Below, one piece after another: positions 36,939 through 46,552 of a DNA stretch of 64,000 nucleotides; positions within the stretch are counted from its first letter, which is position 1, and the number at the start of each line of letters is the position of its first letter. The DNA is taken from contig JAJZIJ010000002.1 in the NCBI GenBank assembly GCA_021810625.1, forward strand, positions 1-64,000, given 5' to 3'. Source of the stretch: Acidobacteriota bacterium (lineage in GTDB: Bacteria > Acidobacteriota > Terriglobia > Terriglobales > Acidobacteriaceae). Under the pieces are notes generated by a model, which saw only the letters and a program-made list of their open reading frames with translations, made no database searches and was not told the DNA's origin. Position numbers and translations under genes: made by a program.

Positions 36939-37898
36939 ATGAACGCACACCCCACAAACACCGCGAATCCGCCCATCCCCGCCGCGCTGCGTCGCTTCGG
37001 CTGGTTTGTCCTTGCGTATAACGTTCTGGTTGTTCTTTGGGGAGCGGTCGTTCGCGCCACTGGTTCCGGCGCAGGTTGCGGAGCGCACTGGCCGCTCTGC
37101 AATGGCGTGGTGATTCCGCAAGCGCCGCAGTTTCACACTATCGTCGAGTTTACGCATCGCCTGATGAGTGGCGCGACGCTGCTTCTCGTTCTGGCGCTGC
37201 TTGTCTGGGCGGTTCGCGCAACCCGCAAAGGCGATCTGGCGCGATGGGCCGCCGTGGCTTCGATGGTACTCACGTTCAATGAAGCGTTGCTCGGCGCTCT
37301 GCTGGTGCTGCTGCGCTTGGTCGCGCACAATCAATCGGCGGCACGCGGAGTTTATCTTGCCTTTCACTTCGCCAATACGCTGTTGCTTCTCGGCAGTCTC
37401 GCGCTTACAGCGGAGTTTCTCAGCCGTCCACGCGCGCGCATCACCACCGGACTGCGCCACGGTGCGCAGCTTATTCCGGCATTGGGCCTGCTGTCTACGA
37501 TGATGGTCGGCATCAGCGGCTCGCTGGCCGCGCTGGGCGATACGTTATATCCGGCGACGTCTCTGGCTGGCGCGATGCAACAGGATTTTTCCACCACCAG
37601 TTCCCTGCTGCTGCGCCTGCGCTGGATGCACCCGGCCAGCGCTCTGCTTGCCGGAGCCTTTATCGCCTGGCTACTGGCGCAAACGTTGCGTCACGCGGCA
37701 CCGCAAAACAATCGCAAGCTGGCTCTAGCTGTCTTAACGCTGCTGCTGACGCAATATGCCGTGGGCACAATGAACATCCTTCTGCTTGCGCCCATTTGGA
37801 TTCAGATTGTGCATCTGCTCTTGGCCGATCTTCTTTGGATATGCCTCGTTCTCCTGACGGCGCGTTTCTGCCTGACGCAGCGATCCTCGGCTACCTGA
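36939..37898 (+). CDS. ctaA: COX15/CtaA family heme A synthase-like protein
   Basis: Polytopic protein of 319 residues from the ATG at 36939, with about eight hydrophobic helices. CtaA/COX15 features are GAVVRATGSGAGCGAHWPLCNG, EFTHRLMSG, a histidine in YLAFHFANTLLLL and a late histidine in QIVHLLLADLLW. It would convert heme O to heme A for cytochrome oxidase. The open frame extends to 36822 across the CAAGCC repeat, but that part is not protein-like. No ctaB or oxidase genes lie beside it. Confidence 0.88.
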   Translation: MNAHPTNTANPPIPAALRRFGWFVLAYNVLVVLWGAVVRATGSGAGCGAHWPLCNGVVIPQAPQFHTIVEFTHRLMSGATLLLVLALLVWAVRATRKGDLARWAAVASMVLTFNEALLGALLVLLRLVAHNQSAARGVYLAFHFANTLLLLGSLALTAEFLSRPRARITTGLRHGAQLIPALGLLSTMMVGISGSLAALGDTLYPATSLAGAMQQDFSTTSSLLLRLRWMHPASALLAGAFIAWLLAQTLRHAAPQNNRKLALAVLTLLLTQYAVGTMNILLLAPIWIQIVHLLLADLLWICLVLLTARFCLTQRSSAT

Positions 37899-37920
37899 GA
37901 AAATTTCTAAATCCGGGTGC

Positions 37921-37946
37921 CCCATCCTCGCCGCAGCGAGGGTGGG
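37921..37946. repeat. Hairpin repeat of the GGGTGCCCCATCCTCGC type
   Basis: CCCATCCTCGC and GCGAGGGTGGG pair around CGCA with one G-T pair. It begins a 240-bp repeat-filled gap between ctaA and tRNA-Leu and shares the lead-in GGGTGCCCCAT with the CAAGCC repeats. Confidence 0.8.
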
Positions 37947-38000
37947 ATAAAAAGCTGGGTTGAATCGGAGGCAGTCGTGTCGGGAACGTACCGTATCCAT

Positions 38001-38032
38001 CCCACTCAAGCCAAAAGAAGGCTTGAATGGGG
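38001..38032. repeat. CAAGCC hairpin repeat, copy 3 (inverted)
   Basis: CCCACTCAAGCC, seven bases, then GGCTTGAATGGGG. Compared with copies 1 and 2 this element is in the opposite orientation. Confidence 0.85.
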
Positions 38033-38040
38033 CACCCGGC

Positions 38041-38081
38041 CTGTAGATGGTCAAGAGGTTATTCCTCTTCCGAGGGAAGAT
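38041..38081. repeat. 41-bp dispersed repeat, copy 2
   Basis: Matches 26180-26220 at 37 of 41 positions. Here it is directly followed by tcacaggt and a CAAGCC hairpin, so the two repeat types form a composite. Confidence 0.85.
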
Positions 38082-38089
38082 CACAGGTA

Positions 38090-38122
38090 CCCTATTCAAG
38101 CCTGTTTTTGGCTTGAATAGGG
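38090..38122. repeat. CAAGCC hairpin repeat, copy 4 (perfect stem)
   Basis: CCCTATTCAAGCC and GGCTTGAATAGGG pair at all 13 positions around a seven-base loop. Compared with copy 1 both sides have changed (C-G to T-A), which keeps the stem intact. Confidence 0.88.
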
Positions 38123-38138
38123 AGAAGCCCCCATTTGT

Positions 38139-38225
38139 TGGTGCCCGGAGGGGGACTTGAACCCCCACGACCTTGCGATCTGCGGATTTTAAGTCCGCTG
38201 CGTCTGCCTATTCCGCCATCCGGGC
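38139..38225 (-). tRNA. tRNA-Leu (anticodon TAA)
   Basis: Read on the minus strand: acceptor GCCCGGA pairs with TCCGGGC; the anticodon arm GCGGACTTAAAATCCGC has TAA at the centre; there is a long variable arm (AGATCGCAAGGTCGT) and T loop TTCAAGT. CCA is encoded. A class II tRNA of 87 bases. Confidence 0.97.
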
Positions 38226-38295
38226 CGCATTGCGGCACAGTTACGCTCTGATTCTATATCGAAGCGCAACGGAGAATGGACAGGCTCTCCGCCCT

Positions 38296-39702
38296 TCAAT
38301 CGTTGGGAACGCTGGACTCGTCGCCCTTGAAGGGATTTTCAAAGCGAGTGAACTCGGAGAGATACAGCAGATGCACGGAACCCGTCGGGCCGTTGCGCTG
38401 CTTGGCAATGATGATCTCGGCCTTGCCTTTGCTCTCCGGGTCTTCCTCGCCGCTCTCGTCGCGGCTGTAGTAGCTTTCGCGGTGGATGAAGGCCACTACG
38501 TCGGCATCCTGTTCAATCGAGCCGGACTCGCGCAGATCGGAGAGCATGGGCCGCTTGTCGCCGCCACGCTGCTCGCTGGCGCGGCTCAACTGCGAGAGCG
38601 CAATCACCGGCACGCGCAACTCCTTGGCCAGAGCTTTCAGGCCACGCGAGACAGCGGAGACCTCCTGCGTGCGATTCTCATATCGGCGGCTGTTTGGCCC
38701 GGACGCGCCGCCAGACATCAACTGCAAATAGTCGATGACCACCAGATCAAGCTGGCCCTCCTGCTGACGCAAACGGCGCGCCTTGGCCCGCATCTCGGCC
38801 AGAGAAATGCTTGGGGTGTCGTCGATGAACATGCGCGCCTCAGCCAACTGCGCCAGCGCGCCCACCAGTTTGTCGCGATCTTCCCGCGTCAAAAATCCGG
38901 TCTGGATGTGCCGCATATTCACAAATGCCTGCGAGGCCAACATGCGCCGCAGCAGCGCTTCCTTCGACATTTCCAGCGAGAAGATGCCCACCACCTTGCC
39001 GCCACGCACCGCGGCATTCTGCGCAATGTTGATGGCCCAGGCCGTCTTGCCCATCGACGGACGCGCCGCCAATATGAATAGCTCCGAGGGTTGCAGCCCG
39101 CTCGTCATGCGGTCAAAGTCCTGGTAGTGCGTGGCCAGTCCCGTGACCTCGCGGCCTTCCTTGTACAAATTGTCAATCGAGCCGAAGGAGCTGCGAACAA
39201 TCTCTGGAATGCTGGAAAATCCCTGCGTGATGCCGCGCTCGGAGACCTCAAGCAGCGCCGATTCGGTTGCGTTCAGCACCTCCAGCGCGTCCTCGCTCTG
39301 GTCGCTGGCGCGGGTCAGCGCCGTCGAGCAGATGCCCATCAACTGCCGCAGCAAAGATTTATCTTTGACGATGCGAACGTAATCCTCAATGCTGAGGCGG
39401 CGGGGAAGATTTTCCGTCAGACTGAACAGGTAGGCGCGGTTGCCAATGGATTCCAACTCGCGTCGGCGCTCCAGTTCCTCGCTCAGCGTGATGATGTCCA
39501 CGGCGCGGCCCGCATCGACCAGCTCGCCCATGCGCGCGAAAATTTTGCGGTGCGAGTCGAGCGAGAAGTCCTCTGCGCTCAGGCGCTCAGCGGCCTCGCT
39601 GTAGGCGGCGTTGTCCAGCAGAATCGCGCCCAGAATCGTGCGCTCCGCATCCACGCTCGCGGGCAGTCCGCGTTCCAGCGCGAAATCGGGAGCTGTGGCC
39701 AT
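38296..39702 (-). CDS. dnaB: Replicative DNA helicase DnaB
   Basis: Hexameric 5'-3' helicase of the replication fork. The N-terminal DnaB domain (PASVDAERTILGAILLD) is followed by the RecA-like ATPase with Walker A ARPSMGKTA at 213-221, Walker B LDLVVIDYLQLM, and SLEMS, SQLSR and DLRESGSIEQDAD motifs. Length 468 is normal and no intein is present. Monocistronic, on the strand opposite to gyrB. Confidence 0.96.
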   Translation of the reverse strand: MATAPDFALERGLPASVDAERTILGAILLDNAAYSEAAERLSAEDFSLDSHRKIFARMGELVDAGRAVDIITLSEELERRRELESIGNRAYLFSLTENLPRRLSIEDYVRIVKDKSLLRQLMGICSTALTRASDQSEDALEVLNATESALLEVSERGITQGFSSIPEIVRSSFGSIDNLYKEGREVTGLATHYQDFDRMTSGLQPSELFILAARPSMGKTAWAINIAQNAAVRGGKVVGIFSLEMSKEALLRRMLASQAFVNMRHIQTGFLTREDRDKLVGALAQLAEARMFIDDTPSISLAEMRAKARRLRQQEGQLDLVVIDYLQLMSGGASGPNSRRYENRTQEVSAVSRGLKALAKELRVPVIALSQLSRASEQRGGDKRPMLSDLRESGSIEQDADVVAFIHRESYYSRDESGEEDPESKGKAEIIIAKQRNGPTGSVHLLYLSEFTRFENPFKGDESSVPND

Positions 39703-39870
39703 GCCACCAGTGTAGTCGGGGCCTCTGTGGACAGGTGTGGAGAACTGGCCCTAAAAAATCTCCCTTTTCTTATGTTGCATTTGCGCGAGTGTTGCTCACG
39801 GAGACCCCACTACCGCGTCTCTTTCTGTATATGATGAACGCAGTTCTTTTGTTTTGAGGTTTCCCTTCCC

Positions 39871-40464
39871 ATGTATCGCCGTTTCTTTCGTAGTTGCCTC
39901 TGTACCCTCCGTCTTCTTCTCTGTGTCGCTCTGGGATTGGCGTTCGCGTCTGTCCCGCTGCGCGGCCAGGCAGCGCTGACAAACTCTGTTGCGTATCTTC
40001 CCTCCATCGACACGCCCTCGGACGAAGCTGCGCTCGAAGTTGCCGCCATGCAAAAGATCGCCGACCAATGGGATGAGGCCGTGCAGCAGCACGATCCCTA
40101 TGCGCTGGATCTGGTGCTGAGTCCCAAGCTGGTGGATATCTCCTCCGGCGGTCAAGTCACCCATCGCGATGAGTTGGTGGCGCTGGTCACGAAGAAAAAA
40201 TCTCCCATTCGCGCGCTCAATCAAAAGGTATCCAGCGTGCGCGTTCTGGGGGATGTGGCCATTGTGAACGGAACGTATGATGTTGCATTCCCCCCGGACG
40301 AGGAGCACCGCGCGCAAAAAGATGAAACGGGAGTCTACAGCCAGGTCTTTGAGCGGCTGAGCAACTCCTGGGTCTGCATTAACTCCCAGCGAACCGCGCT
40401 CGTGGCGGAGTCGGGCCATTCCGGCAGTAAGAAAAAGGATGTCCGCAGCACAGCGGCCTTTTGA
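39871..40464 (+). CDS. Secreted NTF2-like (SnoaL/DUF4440) protein
   Basis: Signal peptide (LRLLLCVALGLAFASVPLRGQA), then a single NTF2-like fold: the first helix IADQWDEAVQQHDPYALDLVLSPKLVDISSGGQVTHRDELVALV is typical of DUF4440/SnoaL proteins, followed by the strand pair VRVLGDVAIVNGTYDV and VYSQVFERLSNSWVCINSQRTAL. Such domains bind small ligands or serve as non-catalytic partners; no catalytic residue can be assigned. GAGG lies about 12 bases ahead of the ATG. Length 197. Confidence 0.75.
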   Translation: MYRRFFRSCLCTLRLLLCVALGLAFASVPLRGQAALTNSVAYLPSIDTPSDEAALEVAAMQKIADQWDEAVQQHDPYALDLVLSPKLVDISSGGQVTHRDELVALVTKKKSPIRALNQKVSSVRVLGDVAIVNGTYDVAFPPDEEHRAQKDETGVYSQVFERLSNSWVCINSQRTALVAESGHSGSKKKDVRSTAAF

Positions 40465-40478
40465 GGTAAAAACGAGGC

Positions 40479-40905
40479 GTCATTCAAAATAGATCGCCAC
40501 GTTGCGAGCTTCGGCATAAAAAACGAGGTGTCATTCTGAGGAGGTCGCCACAGCGACCGAGGAAGAATCCAGACGGTGCTGGCGTGGAATAAACAGCATT
40601 TTCCCTGCGAAGATTCTCTGGATTCTTCGCTCCGCTGCGCTTCACTCAGAATGACGGCATTTGGGGGTGCGGGCAGTTCTGTGTCATTCAAAATGGATCG
40701 CCACGCTGCGAACTTCGGCATAAAAAACGAGGTGTCATTCTGAGGAGGTCGCCACAGCGACCAGAGCCTGCCCTGAGCGAAGCCGAAGGGAAGAATCCAG
40801 ACGGTGCTGGCCTGGAACAAACAGCATCTTCCCTGCGAAGATTCTCTGGATTCTTCGCTCCGCTGCGCTTCACTCAGAATGACGGCGTTTGGGGGTGCGG
40901 AAGTG
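40479..40905. repeat. Two tandem ~200-bp repeat units, left of the peptide/7TM cassette
   Basis: Units begin with GTCATTCAAAAT at 40479 and 40683. Each contains gtcattctgag...gaagaatccag and, after about 45 bases, its inverted partner ctggattcttcgctccgc...cactcagaatgac, so each can fold into a long interrupted hairpin. Unit 1 is 204 bases; unit 2 is about 223 and holds an extra segment (agagcctgccctgagcgaag). It fills the whole gap between two genes and ends at the stop codon of the membrane protein. Confidence 0.92.
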
Positions 40906-40906
40906 T

Positions 40907-41770
40907 TTAACGCGCAACGCTCATGCCAGCGCCACGCTGCTTGGCCTTCTCTATCACCGCATGAACCTCCGCCATAAGTGCGTCCGGCTGGCTGACCACC
41001 ACCTGACCCGCAGGATTGTTGAGCAGTTGGGCAATCTCGTTCCAGCGGATCAACGGAGAGGTGGATTCGACCGTTACCAGTCGGCGCTGCGGCTCCGCCT
41101 TCACAAAGTAGACCACCCAGAGCGAGATGGCCGATAGTTGCACAATCTCGCCAATGAAATTGATAAGCATTCCCTGCGTCGGGAATCGGAGAAAAAGTGC
41201 TACTGCCACTAGCTGGTAGGTGGATATCATCCCCAAACCAAAGCTGATGCCAAAGACGCGGCTGCCATAGGACATGCCGAAGGTTTGCGCGGTAAACGCA
41301 AAAAATGTGACGAGGCAGAGCACCAAAATACATTCGCAGCGCACAACCTCTCGACTCCCCGCCAACAGCAACTGATGGTAATCGAAATGTAAATTGCATA
41401 GCGCAACGACAGCCATGATTGCGGAGATGGATACCGACCAGCGATAAATGACGATACCGAGATGCTGTATCCCCGGCAGGGCAGAGGTTGCCTGTCGGTA
41501 CAGGTCGTAGACCACGCAGAAGATAAGAATGGCGCCAGCCAAGTAACAGGCCAAATAGACATAGGCATATGCCATTCGTGCCGTGCCGTAAGGAAGAATG
41601 GAGAAAAAGACCAGCCCCTTGGCTACGAGGTAGGAAATCTCAGAAAGTATCGTTACCCAGAGGTATGCCTGAAATGCTGGAAATGCCCTGTACAGAGCCT
41701 TGCCGTGAAGGACGCCGACAAGCGTCGCCAGCAAAACGATCTCAACTGTGGACAACACGACCAAGTTCAT
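40907..41770 (-). CDS. Seven-helix membrane protein of unknown function
   Basis: From the ATG at 41770 the product is 287 residues. About seven hydrophobic helices run to roughly residue 225, beginning VLSTVEIVLLATLVGVL, then a soluble tail of about 60 residues (EPQRRLVTVESTSPLIRWNEIAQLLNN and on). LHGKALYRAFPAFQAYLWVTILSE after the first helix looks like a conserved signature. Topology resembles a small receptor or scaffold rather than a transporter with known motifs. It lies 103 bp downstream of the small exported peptide gene on the same strand, and its end abuts a tandem repeat. Function unknown. Confidence 0.75.
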   Translation of the reverse strand: MNLVVLSTVEIVLLATLVGVLHGKALYRAFPAFQAYLWVTILSEISYLVAKGLVFFSILPYGTARMAYAYVYLACYLAGAILIFCVVYDLYRQATSALPGIQHLGIVIYRWSVSISAIMAVVALCNLHFDYHQLLLAGSREVVRCECILVLCLVTFFAFTAQTFGMSYGSRVFGISFGLGMISTYQLVAVALFLRFPTQGMLINFIGEIVQLSAISLWVVYFVKAEPQRRLVTVESTSPLIRWNEIAQLLNNPAGQVVVSQPDALMAEVHAVIEKAKQRGAGMSVAR

Positions 41771-41873
41771 AGCACGATGCACCCCGAGTTCCGCTAGGTT
41801 ACGCGAAACCGAGGGTGCATGGCAAGAAAATTCACCCAATATGACCGATCAGTAACAAACTTTAGTTACCGAG

Positions 41874-42035
41874 CTAGAAGCAAACAGTTCCCGGATTACA
41901 GAACGGTATCGGATTTGCGCTGGAGGCGACCATGACGGTTTTCACGCTGGAGGTGGTCTTGGCGGAGACGTAATGATCGGCGACGAAACCTGTGAGGAGC
42001 ATTCCAAGGGCAAGGGCGCGAACGATAATTTTCAT
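41874..42035 (-). CDS. 53-residue exported peptide with C-terminal cysteine motif
   Basis: A short gene. ATG at 42035, TAG ending at 41874. The product begins MKIIVRALALGMLLTGFVA, a clear signal peptide with predicted cleavage after YVSA; the mature part would be about 28 residues and ends NPIPFCNPGTVCF, with two cysteines six residues apart. A ribosome site (AAAGGAA) lies about ten bases ahead, inside a small hairpin. It is the first gene upstream of the seven-helix protein on the same strand. I recognise no family; it could be a secreted signal, a toxin or a small structural peptide. Confidence 0.7.
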   Translation of the reverse strand: MKIIVRALALGMLLTGFVADHYVSAKTTSSVKTVMVASSANPIPFCNPGTVCF

Positions 42036-42042
42036 AATGGGA

Positions 42043-42097
42043 AATTCCTTTCAGGAATTAGAAAGATTTTTAATTTTGTGCTTGCGCACTTTCTAAT
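42043..42097 (-). promoter_or_regulatory. Structured leader of the small peptide gene
   Basis: Reading toward the peptide start: 42089-42097 and 42057-42065 are nine-base inverted repeats (ATTAGAAAG / CTTTCTAAT); within them GTGC-GCAA-GCAC at 42078-42089 is a tetraloop hairpin; next AATTCC-TGAAA-GGAATT at 42043-42059 folds over the ribosome site. TATACT just upstream (about 42103-42108) may be a -10 box. Confidence 0.6.
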
Positions 42098-42247
42098 TCG
42101 GAGTATAGTGGTAGGGTAGGGTTAAGCTTCCTGTTTTGAGCCAGATACAGAGATTCTTCAAACTTGAATGACTCCCGTCACGGTACTTTGTGGGTTATCC
42201 GGTGTCGTCAATAGCCGACACGTAATGCACCGCTTTTGCTGCACGCT

Positions 42248-42745
42248 TTTCCCGGCAAACATTCTCTGGATTCTTCGCTCCGCTGCGCTTCACTCAGAAT
42301 GACGGCATTTGGGGGTGTGGGCAGTTCTGCGTCATTCAAAATAGATCGCTACGCTGCGAGCTTCGGCATAAAAAACGAGGTGTCATTCTGAGCGCAGCGA
42401 AGAATCCAGACGGTGCTGGCGTGGAACAAACCGCATTTCCCCGGCAAACATTCTCTGGATTCTTCGCTCCGCTACGCTTCACTCAGAATGACGGCATTTG
42501 GGAGTGTGGGCAGTTCTGCGTCATTCAAAATAGATCGCCACGCTGCGAATTTCGACATAAAAAACGAGGTGTCATTCTGAGCGCAGCGAAGAATCCAGAC
42601 GGTGCTGGCGTGGAATAAACAGCATTTCCCCTGCGAAGATTCTCTGGATTCTTCGCTCCGCTGCGCTTCACTCAGAATGACGGCATTTGAGGGTGTGGGC
42701 AGTTCTGCGTCACTCAAAATAGATCGCCGCGCTGCGAACATTTCG
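42248..42745. repeat. Two full and two partial ~189-bp repeat units, right of the peptide/7TM cassette
   Basis: A partial unit (about 42248-42330) is followed by full units starting with GTCATTCAAAAT at 42331 and 42520, each 189 bases, and a truncated unit from 42709 (GTCACTCAAAAT). Same sequence and same orientation as the copies at 40479-40905. Each unit holds the inverted gtcattctgag / ctcagaatgac arms. Together with the flanks it accounts for most of the 840-bp gap before gyrB. Confidence 0.92.
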
Positions 42746-42828
42746 CCTGCGGACGTGCTACTATAGAGGATAGTTAACGACCGTTGTTTTTCGCGCTCAA
42801 GCCTTTGGGAATCAAGTGGTTGCCGTGA

Positions 42829-45573
<2,745 letters not shown>

Positions 45574-45731
45574 GAGGATTCTCTACCGTGGGGACGGCGG
45601 GCAATCCGCTGGCGCACAGTCGCCTTTCGCGGTTCCTCGAAGAGTACATTGTCCGATTGCAGCTTACCCGGCACAACAGTCGTGCTGTTTTTGGGTCGTC
45701 ACACGCTTTGAACCCTACTCGCTGAAACACA

Positions 45732-46022
45732 TTATTTTGCCGACTTTTGCAGTGTCGAAGGATAGCCTGCATTGGTGGTCGCTTTGATGAGTGCGGGTAC
45801 AGATGTTTTGGCATCATCGAAGCTCACAACAGCGTCTTTCTTTGCAAGGCTGACGGCAACGCTGGAAACTCCAGGAACCGCTTTGAGAGCCTTCTTCACG
45901 GTGACAGGACACATCGGGCAGTCCATCGAAGGCACGGCCAGCGTGACGGTTTTAGTTGCCGCCAGAACGGGAAGCGCAGTGGCGAGCATCAGAAAAGCGA
46001 ACAACTTCTTGAAAGCCTTCAC
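45732..46022 (-). CDS. merP: MerP-like periplasmic heavy-metal-binding protein
   Basis: Signal peptide at 1-21 (AFLMLATALPVLA), then an HMA domain with the metal pair C35-x-x-C38 in VPSMDCPMCPVTV and the typical KALKAVPGVSSVAVSLAKKDAVVSFD. Length 96 is usual. It lies 13 bp downstream of the merT-like gene on the same strand, so the two form an operon. Periplasmic Hg(II) capture and hand-over to MerT is the known role; here no mercuric reductase or regulator lies near. Confidence 0.88.
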   Translation of the reverse strand: MKAFKKLFAFLMLATALPVLAATKTVTLAVPSMDCPMCPVTVKKALKAVPGVSSVAVSLAKKDAVVSFDDAKTSVPALIKATTNAGYPSTLQKSAK

Positions 46023-46035
46023 AAGTTTTCTCCCT

Positions 46036-46386
46036 TTAGTAGAAAAGTGGCGCGAAGTATGGAAAGGTCATCGCAATCAACACCAGCGCGGCAACAATCC
46101 AGAACAGAACTTTGTAGAAATGTTGTGTTTGCGGCAGCGCGCAGACATCTTCGGGCTTGCAGTTCGCGGCAGGACGGTAAATGCGCCGCCAGCCAAAGAA
46201 CATGGCGACCAGCGCAATGCCAAGAAAGATGGGACGATAGGGTTCCAGCTTTGTCAGGTTGCCAATCCAGGCTCCGCTGAACCCAAGGGTAATCAGCAGC
46301 AGCGGCCCCAGGCAGCAAGTAGAGGCGAGAATCGCCGCCAAACCTCCAACTGCAAGCGCTGTGGATTTGGATTTTCCCGATGACAT
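46036..46386 (-). CDS. merT: MerT-like mercuric ion transporter
   Basis: Three-helix inner-membrane protein of 116 residues from the ATG at 46386. The vicinal cysteine pair C24-C25 in LASTCCLGPLLL lies in the first helix and a second pair, C76 and C82 (ANCKPEDVC), in the cytoplasmic loop, as in MerT. The frame continues to 46428 without a ribosome site, so 46386 is preferred. First of a merT-merP pair. Confidence 0.88.
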   Translation of the reverse strand: MSSGKSKSTALAVGGLAAILASTCCLGPLLLITLGFSGAWIGNLTKLEPYRPIFLGIALVAMFFGWRRIYRPAANCKPEDVCALPQTQHFYKVLFWIVAALVLIAMTFPYFAPLFY

Positions 46387-46408
46387 GCAGCCTCGTTTCT
46401 TCCTGCCT

Positions 46409-46421
46409 GTACATAATGTAC
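46409..46421. promoter_or_regulatory. Operator-like palindrome upstream of merT
   Basis: GTACATAATGTAC is a perfect 6-1-6 palindrome centred about 29 bases before the merT start codon. It contains TACA-n3-TGTA, similar in layout to metal- or BlaI/CopY-type operators and unlike the longer MerR operator. The regulator is not encoded nearby. Confidence 0.45.
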
Positions 46422-46552
46422 TCCCCACGAATTACAGATGGACTGAAGTCGCGCCCCTTCAAAACGCGGACGTATTCGGATGCTCCCCAAACGTAGAGAC
46501 TGGTATGCTTATTCTCAGAGTTATCCATCAGGTCTCGAAACGGAGCCAGCTT

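Noticed and set aside
40335-41399. 354-codon open frame on the minus strand with internal peptide repeats
   Set aside because: The repeats are translations of the 190-bp non-coding units; the rest is out of frame with the seven-helix protein.
42331-42708. Possible CRISPR array
   Set aside because: Units are 189 bases long and nearly identical throughout, with no short repeat plus unique spacer pattern and no cas genes.
46259-46552. N-terminal extension of the GH106-type gene
   Set aside because: It runs antisense across merT; the signal peptide begins at the GTG at 46553 with its own ribosome site.
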